Positions 50,686-58,227 of a stretch of 64,000 bases of DNA are shown piece by piece; within the stretch, counting starts at the first letter, position 1; the number at the start of each line of letters is the position of its first letter. The translations under genes were made by a program, and so were the position numbers. The notes below the pieces were generated by a model, which was given only the letters and a program-made list of their open reading frames with translations, had not been told where the DNA came from and did no database searches. Source of the stretch: VXNE01 sp965205735 (GTDB lineage Bacteria > Pseudomonadota > Gammaproteobacteria > Pseudomonadales > Azotimanducaceae); assembly GCA_965205735.1 (NCBI GenBank), contig OZ242179.1, forward strand, positions 2,728,001 through 2,792,000, written 5' to 3'.

Positions 50686-52670
50686 TCTTCATCTTCCTCC
50701 AGCACCGCCAGCAGTGCACCGTTGTCTACCTGGTCCCCCGCTTGCACGAGGATCCGCGAAACCTTGCCCGATCTCTGTGCGGTGATTCGGTGTTCCATCT
50801 TCATCGCCTCCAGGATTAACAACAATTGCCCCTGGCTGACGGAATCGCCCTCTGCAACCCCGATGCTGGTGACATTGCCCGGCATCGGGGCGACGAGCCC
50901 ACCCGCCACGGTCGCGACGGTACCGGTCGGAAACCGCGGCACCTCCACGATGTCGACATCGCCGCCTGGACCGTGAAGCCACCAGCGGTCACCGTGTTGA
51001 CTGACTGTTGCGTAGACCCGGCGACCATCGATGTCGATATCGACACCCTCCGTATCCTGGCGAAAGACCGCGACGACATGGGAGACCTCGCCGATCATGA
51101 CGTTGAAAGCGCAGTCTCTTCGAGCCCGATAATCGACGTTTGTTTCAAGGTCGCCAATTCCAAAACGGACGGTTTGCGGCGGCATCAAGGAGTTGCGCCA
51201 GCCGCTTCGCACGTTCTGCAAGACTGTCGCCTTTGCCCGTCGACGAGCCTGGCCATAGATGGTCGCAGAGATGAGCGCGTCATGCAGTTCCGCCGTCGAC
51301 AACCTGCGTTTCCGGTCCGGGTTGACGCGTTCAATGAAGTCCGTAGTCGTATCGCCGCTGAGAAACGCGGGCGCGCGTAGCGTCGCTACGAGAAAGTCGC
51401 GGTTATTCGTCACGCCCTGCAAGCGCGTCCTCTCCAATGTCCTCGCCAGCCGGGTGGCAGCTTCGCGGCGGGTCGGCGCTGCGACAATGACCTTTGCGAT
51501 CATTGGATCGAAGGCGACGCTGATCCCGCTGCCGGATTCGACGCCAGAATCGAACCGCGCTGTGGTGGTGTCGTCGGGTTTCCACTCGAGTACGGAACCA
51601 CCCGCCGGAAGGAAGTCGTTGACTGGATCCTCGGCATAAAGCCGTGCTTCGATCGCATGGCCGCGCATGGACAGGTCATCCTGGGCGTATCCCAGAGGTT
51701 CGCCTTCGGCGATGCGAATCTGTTCGCGGACGATGTCGAGACCGGTAACCGCTTCCGTCACGGGGTGCTCCACCTGCAGGCGGGTGTTGACCTCGAGGAA
51801 CCAGAAGTCGCCGCCGTCGAGAAGGAACTCCACAGTGCCGGCAGAGGTGTAGCCAATCCTTCTCGCCACCGTTAACGCGGCTTCTCCCATCCTTTCACGC
51901 AGCGTCGCGTCGACGACGGGCGAAGGCGCTTCTTCAATGATCTTCTGATGGCGCCGCTGGATTGAACACTCGCGCTCAAAGAGGTGGACGAGGTTGCCGT
52001 GGTGGTCGCCCAGGATCTGTATTTCCACGTGCCGCGGTTTCGTCAGCCAGCGCTCGAGGAATACCGTAGCGTTGCCGAATGCTGCGATCGCTTCGCGCTT
52101 GGCGGAACTGATCGCTTCGGCGATATCTTCGCCAGAGTGCACGATGCGCATGCCGCGGCCGCCACCGCCGGCAGCAGCCTTGACGAGCAATGGAAAGCCT
52201 ATCTGATGGGCGGCGGCGTCGAGGTCCGTGTCATCGTCTAACTCAAGCGCTGGCAGGGTAGGCACATCCAGTTCCTGCATAAGCGCTTTCGCCGCGAGCT
52301 TGTCGCCCACCGCCGCTATCGCTTCGCCAGACGGTCCGATCCACCGCAAGCCGGCATTCACGACGCTCCGGGCGAAATCGGCGTTCTCCGACAGGAAGCC
52401 GTAGCCGGGATGGACAGCGTCAGCGCCCGTGCGTTTACAGGCAGCGAGTACCTTGGCCGCGTCAAGGTAGGTTTCCGCCGGAAGATTTCCGTTCAAGGCG
52501 ATTGCGATGTCGGCTTCGCGCACGAACGGCGCGGCGGCATCGCTGTCCGCGTACACCGCCACGGTGTCGATTCCCATCTCGTGCGCGGTGCGCTGAATGC
52601 GTCGCGCGATCTCGCCGCGATTGGCGATCAGGAGCCGCCGGATCGGCTGGGCCGTTGCTACATCCGCCAT
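50682..52670 (-). CDS. Acyl-CoA carboxylase, biotin carboxylase/carrier subunit
   Basis: The biotin-bearing alpha subunit of an acyl-CoA carboxylase (3-methylcrotonyl-, geranyl- or propionyl-type), 662 residues from ATG 52670. The biotin carboxylase domain contains RRLLIANRGEIARRIQRTAH, VHPGYGFLSENADFAR, the ATP-grasp loop AAAGGGGRGMR, ERECSIQRRHQKIIEEAPSP and EVNTRLQVEHPVTEA. After a linker domain comes the biotinyl motif EAMKMEH (LLLILEAMKMEHRITAQ) near the C-terminus. It overlaps the beta gene by 13 bp and the hydratase gene by 4 bp. Confidence 0.95.
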   Translation of the reverse strand: MADVATAQPIRRLLIANRGEIARRIQRTAHEMGIDTVAVYADSDAAAPFVREADIAIALNGNLPAETYLDAAKVLAACKRTGADAVHPGYGFLSENADFARSVVNAGLRWIGPSGEAIAAVGDKLAAKALMQELDVPTLPALELDDDTDLDAAAHQIGFPLLVKAAAGGGGRGMRIVHSGEDIAEAISSAKREAIAAFGNATVFLERWLTKPRHVEIQILGDHHGNLVHLFERECSIQRRHQKIIEEAPSPVVDATLRERMGEAALTVARRIGYTSAGTVEFLLDGGDFWFLEVNTRLQVEHPVTEAVTGLDIVREQIRIAEGEPLGYAQDDLSMRGHAIEARLYAEDPVNDFLPAGGSVLEWKPDDTTTARFDSGVESGSGISVAFDPMIAKVIVAAPTRREAATRLARTLERTRLQGVTNNRDFLVATLRAPAFLSGDTTTDFIERVNPDRKRRLSTAELHDALISATIYGQARRRAKATVLQNVRSGWRNSLMPPQTVRFGIGDLETNVDYRARRDCAFNVMIGEVSHVVAVFRQDTEGVDIDIDGRRVYATVSQHGDRWWLHGPGGDVDIVEVPRFPTGTVATVAGGLVAPMPGNVTSIGVAEGDSVSQGQLLLILEAMKMEHRITAQRSGKVSRILVQAGDQVDNGALLAVLEEDEE

Positions 52671-54295
52671 GTGCCGAATTCCTTTGTTCCTTCGACCTTG
52701 TTGCTGTGGCAAGCGGAAAGGGAGATGGCTGTGACCGCGCGCATGTCCCGCGGGTCGATCATGCCGTCGTCCGCGACGCGGGAAGTCGCGAAAAGACCCT
52801 TTGAGCGTTCTTCCGCCCAGAATTCTGCAGCCTCGACTCGCCGGTCATTGGCGGCTTCATCGAACGTGAGACCGCGGCGCTCCGCAGCCGCCCGTTGCAC
52901 GATAGTCATGACTCCCGCCATTTGCTGCGGCCCCATGACCGCGATCTTCGCAGTCGGCCAGGTATAGGAAAACCGGGTCTCGTATGCGCGACCGCTCATG
53001 CCGTAGTTGCCGGCACCGTAGGAAGCGCCAACGATGATGGAGATATGCGGCACGGTGGAATTCGCCACCGCGTTGATCATCTTCGACCCGTGCTTGGTGA
53101 TGCCCTGGCGCTCGAAGTCCGTGCCTACGATGAAGCCGGTGATGTTGTGAAGGAACAGCATCGGCACGTCAATCTGATTGCAGAGCTGGATGAACTGCGC
53201 GCCTTTTTCGGAGGACTCCGACATGAGCGGGCCGTTGTTGGCGAGGACGCCGATGGGATAGCCGAAGATGGAGGTCCAGCCAGTGACCAGCGTCGGGCCG
53301 TAGAGGGGTTTGAACTCCTCGAAACGGGACCCGTCGACGACGCGAGCGATCACTTCCCGCATGTCGAAGGGTACGCGCAGGTTCTCGTTGACGATACCGA
53401 GCAGCTCCTCCGGATCGTAGATGGGATCGTCGGCGGGCATGGTGGGCCCGGGCCCGTGTTTGCGCCAGTTGAGGTGCGCGACGACTTCCCGGCACATGCG
53501 TATCCCATCCAGCTCGTCCTGCGCGAGATAGTCGCCCAGGCCGGATGTGCGGGTGTGCATGTCGGCGCCGGCGAGTTGCTCGTAGTCGGCGTCTTCGCCG
53601 GTCGCCATCTTGACTAGCGGCGGGCCGCCGAGAGCCACTCTCGACTGTCCCTTGATGAAGATGTTGTAGTCGCTCATGCCCGGCTGGTAGGCGCCGCCGG
53701 CGGTGGATGCACCGAATACGACGGAGATGGTCGGGATACGCATCTTCGAAAGTTCGGTGATTTCGTAGAAAAGCCTGCCAGATTCGGCGAAGTGGGTGAC
53801 CTCGCGCCGAATCGCCTCCTCGGGGTCGCCGCCTCGGCCGCCTTCTCCGCGCAAGTCCGCCCCGGCGGATTCGACGAACTGCACGTACGGCAGCCGATTT
53901 CGGCGCGCTATCTCCAGTCCTCGCATGAGCTTCTTGGAGTTGAACTGATTGAACGCGCCCGCGCGAACCGATGGATCGTGCCCGAGAATCACGCATTCCG
54001 TGTTCTCGATGACGCCGATACCGACGATGAAGCCGGAGCCCACCGCATAGTTCGAGCGCCAGGCGGCCAGGGGGCTGATCTCGAGAAACGGCGAGTCGCG
54101 ATCGAGCACCAGGCTGATGCGCTGTCGCAGCGGCATCTTGCCGCGCGAACGGAGGCGGGCCATGGCTTCTTCGCCACCGCCCTGGGCCGCTTCCGCATAG
54201 AGTTTGTCGAGTCGAGCGAGCGCGCCGAGCATGTGTTCGCGATTTTCGCGATAGGCGTCGGAACGGATGTCCAGCCGCGACTCGAGTACTGCCAT
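52658..54295 (-). CDS. Acyl-CoA carboxylase, carboxyltransferase subunit
   Basis: The beta (carboxyltransferase) subunit, 545 residues with two crotonase-like halves. Motifs include YVQFVESAGADLRGEGG, VFGASTAGGAYQPGMSDYNI, LFLHNITGFIVGTDFERQG and ISIIVGASYGAGNYGMSGRA. Such proteins include MccB/LiuB and AtuC (geranyl-CoA carboxylase); length and motifs fit either. It forms the enzyme with the alpha subunit encoded directly downstream. It follows the HMG-CoA lyase-like gene by 39 bp. Confidence 0.93.
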   Translation of the reverse strand: MAVLESRLDIRSDAYRENREHMLGALARLDKLYAEAAQGGGEEAMARLRSRGKMPLRQRISLVLDRDSPFLEISPLAAWRSNYAVGSGFIVGIGVIENTECVILGHDPSVRAGAFNQFNSKKLMRGLEIARRNRLPYVQFVESAGADLRGEGGRGGDPEEAIRREVTHFAESGRLFYEITELSKMRIPTISVVFGASTAGGAYQPGMSDYNIFIKGQSRVALGGPPLVKMATGEDADYEQLAGADMHTRTSGLGDYLAQDELDGIRMCREVVAHLNWRKHGPGPTMPADDPIYDPEELLGIVNENLRVPFDMREVIARVVDGSRFEEFKPLYGPTLVTGWTSIFGYPIGVLANNGPLMSESSEKGAQFIQLCNQIDVPMLFLHNITGFIVGTDFERQGITKHGSKMINAVANSTVPHISIIVGASYGAGNYGMSGRAYETRFSYTWPTAKIAVMGPQQMAGVMTIVQRAAAERRGLTFDEAANDRRVEAAEFWAEERSKGLFATSRVADDGMIDPRDMRAVTAISLSACHSNKVEGTKEFGTWRM

Positions 54296-54334
54296 GTGGT
54301 GCTATTCCTTAGGACTCGCGGTGGGGGGAGGTCA

Positions 54335-55414
54335 CTATTGGCGCAAGGCGTCGTTAGACCGCCAGGGAGCGATCTGCCCGTCGTATACGCTTGGACCCTT
54401 TCGGAAATGCGCGGCTTCTTCGAGGGTTTCCACGAAGGGCATCTCTCGCGGATACACGGCGTCGCCACGGGGGCGGGGCCCGGCCTTCGAAACATGCCCC
54501 CATAACGGATGCCCCACGACTTCTTCGGCGATTGCCGCCGCTTCAATGAGCTTATCGAGGTTGTAGCCCGTTTCGATGCCCAATTCGTGGCAGAGGTCGA
54601 CGAAATCTTCGGTGGGCAAATGGCCAGCGGCGCGTCCGTTGCCGCAATATGGGCAACCGCCCATGCCCCCGATGGACGTATCGAACTCGCGCACCCCGAG
54701 TTGCAGCGCTTCGTGGTAGCTCGCCATCGTAAGTCCCCGGGTATTGTGCAGGTGCATATGGAAATCGGTGATTTCCGGCCATCGCTCGCGAATTGCAATG
54801 AGGGTTTCCCGCACTTCGTGCGGCAGGTTCCAGCCCATCGCTTCGAGGAACGAACAACGGGTCACAGGAATGCCGGCGGCATGCCACTTGTCGATCATGA
54901 GCTGTAGCAGGTCCAGCCGTTGTTGCAAGGAGAAGGGCCCCTCGAAGTTGGAGCCGAAGGGATTGCCGATGCCGATGGAGGCATGTTCGGCGTTCGCCTT
55001 CCTGGCCGCCGCGATGGTCTCCTCCATGGCGGCGAGCTGCTGCGCCTGACTTCGGTTGTAGTTGCGCCGAGCGAACGTATCGCACAGTTCGACGCTGGTG
55101 CCGAAACCCCGCCTATGGCGCACATCTATCTTGGGGTAGTACTGATCGGCGCGCTCAAACCCTTTCTTGTTGAATACCGCTGCCGTGTACCTGACGCCCG
55201 GCTTCGGCACAAAACGCTGGGCGATCTCGTCGATGCACGCCATCTGGGGCGTCCATTTCGGGTGCGCGAACGAGCCGATTGAGATTACTTTCGCCCCGGT
55301 CTCGCCCAAGGCATCCAGGAGCCTGAGTTTTTCATCCACCGGGATATCGGCGCTCTCAATCTGCAGCCCTTCGCGCATCGTGTCGTCATTGATGACTACG
55401 GACTTTGGCAACAT
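54335..55414 (-). CDS. HMG-CoA lyase-like protein
   Basis: A TIM-barrel protein of the HMG-CoA lyase/DRE-TIM metallolyase family, 359 residues. It shows VVINDDTMREGLQIE (metal Asp with a Glu), FHMHLHNTRGLTMAS with the HxH metal motif, and FDTSIGGMGGCPYCGNGRAA with the reactive Cys (the GGCP[YF] motif). This product is longer than usual (about 300), with an N-terminal part that differs from classic DxxR(D/E) lyases. ATG 55414 is used because AAGGAGG lies about nine bases upstream; GTG 55420 is too close to it. It would cleave HMG-CoA to acetoacetate plus acetyl-CoA at the end of the pathway. Confidence 0.88.
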   Translation of the reverse strand: MLPKSVVINDDTMREGLQIESADIPVDEKLRLLDALGETGAKVISIGSFAHPKWTPQMACIDEIAQRFVPKPGVRYTAAVFNKKGFERADQYYPKIDVRHRRGFGTSVELCDTFARRNYNRSQAQQLAAMEETIAAARKANAEHASIGIGNPFGSNFEGPFSLQQRLDLLQLMIDKWHAAGIPVTRCSFLEAMGWNLPHEVRETLIAIRERWPEITDFHMHLHNTRGLTMASYHEALQLGVREFDTSIGGMGGCPYCGNGRAAGHLPTEDFVDLCHELGIETGYNLDKLIEAAAIAEEVVGHPLWGHVSKAGPRPRGDAVYPREMPFVETLEEAAHFRKGPSVYDGQIAPWRSNDALRQ

Positions 55415-55640
55415 GCTCACAATCCTCCTTCTGTTTGTAGGCTATTTTTACCAGAGCGGCACCCGTGGCGTCGAACCGCAGCTTGAACCCGAGGCGCGAA
55501 ACTTCGACACTAACCCGCCGACGTCCTGCCCACGAAGAGGGGAAAGTGAAGGTCTGGCACTGCAACAATGCGCCGTCATCGCGGGGGTTTCGAGCGTTGG
55601 AACAAACACGCGCGAAGCGCGCCGAGGCGGCGGGTACGTG

Positions 55641-56204
55641 ATGGCACCGCCGTATGCCCGTGCAGTGCTACTTGATCGCGACGGGACCGTCATTGCCGAC
55701 CGCGGCTATCTCGCCGATCCGGCAGGAGTGGAAATCCTGCCGGGCGCGGCGGAGGGTCTGGCGCGGCTGCGCTCGTTCGGGCTCGGACTGGCGATATTGA
55801 CGAACCAGTCGGGTATCGGTCGGGGATATTTCGACGAGGCACAGCTCGGCACGATACACCTTCGCATGGAGGAACTGCTCGAAGCGAAAGGCGTCCGCCT
55901 CGATGGAATCTACTACTGTCCCTGCCATCCAGAGCGACACTGCGATTGCCGCAAGCCCAGACCCGGTCTCGTACACGCGGCAAGCGCGGAGCTTGGCTTT
56001 GATCCGTCGCGGAGTTTCGTCATTGGCGACAAGGGCAGCGATATCGGGATGGGCCGCGCCGTTTCGGCGCGGACCTTCCTCGTGCGGCCCGGTGCAACAA
56101 CCGATGGCGAAGGGACGCAAGAGCGGCCAGACTATGTGGTCGAGAACCTTCTCGATGCCGCGAGGCGCATCGAGGAGATCCTGCGCCGGGAGCAGTCAGC
56201 ATGA
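55641..56204 (+). CDS. gmhB: D-glycero-beta-D-manno-heptose-1,7-bisphosphate 7-phosphatase
   Basis: A HAD-superfamily phosphatase in ADP-heptose synthesis for LPS core. The 187-residue product has VLLDRDGTVIADRGYLADP (DxDxT nucleophile motif), AILTNQSGIGRGYF, the zinc site CPCHPERHCDCRKPRPG (three Cys and two His), and FVIGDKGSDIGMGRAVS. ATG 55641 is preceded by GTG 55638, also possible. The frame is open upstream but lies over the 5' end of the divergent HMG-CoA lyase-like gene. It overlaps gmhA by 4 bp. Confidence 0.93.
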   Translation: MAPPYARAVLLDRDGTVIADRGYLADPAGVEILPGAAEGLARLRSFGLGLAILTNQSGIGRGYFDEAQLGTIHLRMEELLEAKGVRLDGIYYCPCHPERHCDCRKPRPGLVHAASAELGFDPSRSFVIGDKGSDIGMGRAVSARTFLVRPGATTDGEGTQERPDYVVENLLDAARRIEEILRREQSA

Positions 56205-56791
56205 AGGAACCCCAAGCCGAGCGCCTTCGCGCGCATTTCCAGGGCGCAATCCAGGCCCAGCAACGCGCGCTTGAAGATTGTGCGGACGGCATCCTGGCGG
56301 CGGCAGGGATCGCCGCCGCCGCGCTTGAACGCGGCAACAAGCTCATGCTCTGCGGCAACGGCGGCAGCGCGGCGGATTGCCAGCACATCGCTGCGGAGTT
56401 CGTCAATGTGCTCGACAAGGCATTCATGCGGCCGCCGCTAGCGGCCGTAGCACTGACCACCGATACATCGTTTCTGACCGCCGCCGCAAACGATTTCGGT
56501 TTTGAAAGCGTCTTCGAACGCCAGGTGGAAGCGCTTGGCAGGGCGGGGGACGTACTGTTGGCCATCACGACCAGCGGCCAGTCTGTCAACGTGCTCAGGG
56601 CCGCCAGGCGGGCGAGCGAGCTCGACATCGCAGTGATCGGGCTCACGGGATCGGATGGGGGCGCCTTGCGGGAAGTATCGGACCCGTGCATCGTCGTGCC
56701 GGCCAAGAGCACACAGCACATCCAGGAGGCGCATATCGTAATCGGCCATGTGTTCTGCGACCTGGTTCAGCAGGCCCTGTTTGATAGCTAA
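56201..56791 (+). CDS. gmhA: Phosphoheptose isomerase
   Basis: A SIS-domain isomerase making D-glycero-D-manno-heptose 7-phosphate from sedoheptulose 7-phosphate. The product has 196 residues with the motifs KLMLCGNGGSAADCQHIAAE, ALTTDTSFLTAAANDFGFE, LLAITTSGQSVNVLRAARRA and TQHIQEAHIVIGHVFCDLVQ, including the Glu/His pair. Start ATG 56201 overlaps the gmhB stop. gmhB-gmhA are cytosolic heptose-pathway partners. Confidence 0.94.
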   Translation: MKEPQAERLRAHFQGAIQAQQRALEDCADGILAAAGIAAAALERGNKLMLCGNGGSAADCQHIAAEFVNVLDKAFMRPPLAAVALTTDTSFLTAAANDFGFESVFERQVEALGRAGDVLLAITTSGQSVNVLRAARRASELDIAVIGLTGSDGGALREVSDPCIVVPAKSTQHIQEAHIVIGHVFCDLVQQALFDS

Positions 56792-56911
56792 CAGACAGGT
56801 GGCACGAAACAGTCGGGCTTGGGCGGGGGCAAAACACGGCGCACCCGCCAGGGCGACGGATTTTGTGGCGCTAGCCGCCGAGCCCAAGAGCGCGACAACG
56901 ACTCGCAACAA

Positions 56912-56941
56912 TTGACAGTCCGAGCGGGATTTACCTACAAT
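56912..56941 (+). promoter_or_regulatory. Sigma70-type promoter of rpmH
   Basis: TTGACA (56912-56917), 18-base spacer, TACAAT (56936-56941), 32 bases before the rpmH ATG. Both hexamers are close to consensus. It would drive rpmH and, unless stopped by the hairpin repeats, rnpA-yidD-yidC onward. The rest of the 56792-56973 gap shows nothing further. Confidence 0.75.
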
Positions 56942-56973
56942 CGCCGCCGTCTTCAACCCACCCCAAGTGCCTG

Positions 56974-57108
56974 ATGAAAAGGACATTTCAACCAAGCGTG
57001 ATCAAGCGCAAGCGCACGCACGGTTTTCGCGCCCGCATGGCGACGCGTAACGGACGCAAGGTGTTGGCCGCTCGCCGGGCGAAAGGCCGAAAAAGGCTGA
57101 CGGTCTAG
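56974..57108 (+). CDS. rpmH: 50S ribosomal protein L34
   Basis: Large-subunit protein L34, 44 residues: MKRTFQPSVIKRKRTHGFRA followed by a basic RMATRNGRKVLAARRAKGRK and the end RLTV. The length and sequence are typical. ATG 56974 follows the promoter at 56912-56941. It is normally adjacent to rnpA; here a hairpin-repeat block of about 120 bp and further sequence separate them by 254 bp. Confidence 0.97.
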   Translation: MKRTFQPSVIKRKRTHGFRARMATRNGRKVLAARRAKGRKRLTV

Positions 57109-57110
57109 CG

Positions 57111-57232
57111 GTGCCCCACAGGCGGCACCTTCGGCATCGGTTTTTTTCTTGCGAGGGGCGCCCCCTCGCGCTGTTGTTTTCTTGCGAGGGGAACCCCCTC
57201 GCGCTCCCCGGCTGAGGGCTCCGGCCCGGCCT
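57111..57232 (+). repeat. Tandem hairpin repeat, locus B (rpmH-rnpA)
   Basis: The block begins GTGCCCCACAGGCGGCACC and contains two hairpins: TTGCGAGGGGCG with CCCCCTCGCGC, then TTGCGAGGGGAA with CCCCCTCGCGC, followed by the unit end TCCCCGGCTGAGGGCTCCGG. The first copy is truncated after CGCGCTG. The 5' flank and repeat region match locus C over about 120 bp. It could also serve as a transcription attenuator between rpmH and rnpA. Confidence 0.85.
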
Positions 57233-57362
57233 CGACGCGGTCGGTGTCCCGCGCAAGAAGACACCCACTCTGGAACAGGGCGGCGCAAGCAGGTGTCGCC
57301 TGTACGCCGTGCCCGGGACGAGGCGACCCCGATCATGCACGTTCACAAGCAAGGGGGAAGCA

Positions 57363-57749
57363 GTGGGGGTCCTGTCCGCGGGCGACTATCGTTTTCCGCG
57401 CGGTGCGCGGCTCGTCCGCAAGCCGGAGTTTGATCGCGTCTTCAGAAAGCCTCGGCGGCGTCTTCGCAGCGGCCCATTACGCCTCATCGCCGCTGAGAAT
57501 AGAATGTGCGTCTCGCGGCTTGGAATCGTCGCCCCAAAGAGAGTGTTGCGACGCGCGATAGACCGCAACCGGGCCAAACGCCACATACGCGAATCTTTCC
57601 GGCACGCTCGCGGGAGGTTGCCGAGTTGCGACATCGTCATTGTTGTCACGGCTCGTGGCGACGGCCGTCCAATCGAGGCGGCCCAGGTGCGGCGGGCGGC
57701 GGACGAGCTTTGGGAGAAGTTGAGCAGAAAGCATGAACATCTCCGTTGA
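57363..57749 (+). CDS. rnpA: Ribonuclease P protein component
   Basis: The protein part of RNase P that matures tRNA 5' ends. The 128-residue product has the conserved basic motif RNRAKRHIRESFR (RNR box). The start GTG 57363 is preceded by AAGGGGG (57351-57357), giving MGVLSAGDYRFPRGARLV; the frame is open upstream to 57309 but that part is not typical. KPEFDRVFRKPRRRLRSGPL and VSRLGIVAPKRVLRRAIDRN are typical. It overlaps yidD by 17 bp. Confidence 0.95.
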   Translation: MGVLSAGDYRFPRGARLVRKPEFDRVFRKPRRRLRSGPLRLIAAENRMCVSRLGIVAPKRVLRRAIDRNRAKRHIRESFRHARGRLPSCDIVIVVTARGDGRPIEAAQVRRAADELWEKLSRKHEHLR

Positions 57750-58227
57750 CACGGCGGTCAAGACGACGCTCGTTGGCTTGCTGCGCGTATATCGACTCGT
57801 CATAAGCCCGCTGTTCCCGCCATGCTGCCGCTACTACCCAAGCTGCTCCGCGTATGCGGTGCAGGCGATCAGGCTGCATGGTCCCATCCTCGGCGGCTGG
57901 TTGGCGCTGAAGCGCCTCGGAAGGTGTCATCCCTGGGCCCCCGGCGGCCATGATCCGGTGCCGGCCCGGGCGAGCGGGTCGTCGGCCAAGTCGCTCAGCG
58001 CAGCAGCAAGTGCCCCACAGGCGACGCCTTCGGCTTCGGCTTTTTCCTTGCGAGGGGTGCCCCCTCGCGCTCCCGGGCTGAAGGCTGTTTTCTTGCGAGG
58101 GGTGCCCCCTCGCGCTCCCCGGCTGAAGGCTCCGGCCCGGCCCCGCTCGGCGACCATGGAACAACCGGCCCTGGTCGCTGGCGCTCCCCGGAGACGTTTG
58201 TTACATGGAAGGGAGCGCTTGTCGTGA
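57733..58227 (+). CDS. yidD: YidD membrane protein insertion factor with repeat-derived tail
   Basis: A small protein assisting YidC/Sec membrane insertion. The conserved part (residues 1-75) is LLRVYRLVISPLFPPCCRYY, PSCSAYAVQAIRLHG and GGWLALKRLGRCHPWAPGG. Normal YidD proteins have about 70-90 residues. Here the frame continues to 164: residues 93-137 come from the tandem hairpin repeat (LRGVPPRAPGLKA, then LRGVPPRAPRLKA), and the tail ends HGRERLS before the stop, which overlaps yidC. The extension is probably disordered. The start ATG lies inside rnpA. Confidence 0.9.
   Translation: MNISVDTAVKTTLVGLLRVYRLVISPLFPPCCRYYPSCSAYAVQAIRLHGPILGGWLALKRLGRCHPWAPGGHDPVPARASGSSAKSLSAAASAPQATPSASAFSLRGVPPRAPGLKAVFLRGVPPRAPRLKAPARPRSATMEQPALVAGAPRRRLLHGRERLS
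58010..58142 (+). repeat. Tandem hairpin repeat, locus C (inside yidD)
   Basis: Begins TGCCCCACAGGCGACGCC and has two nearly full repeat units about 44 bp apart, each TTGCGAGGGGTG with CCCCCTCGCGC then TCCCCGGCTGAAGGCT (TCCCGGGCTGAAGGCT in the first). It is the best-preserved dimer of the family in this window. It lies within the yidD frame and keeps it open, coding for two copies of LRGVPPRAPxLKA. Confidence 0.9.
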
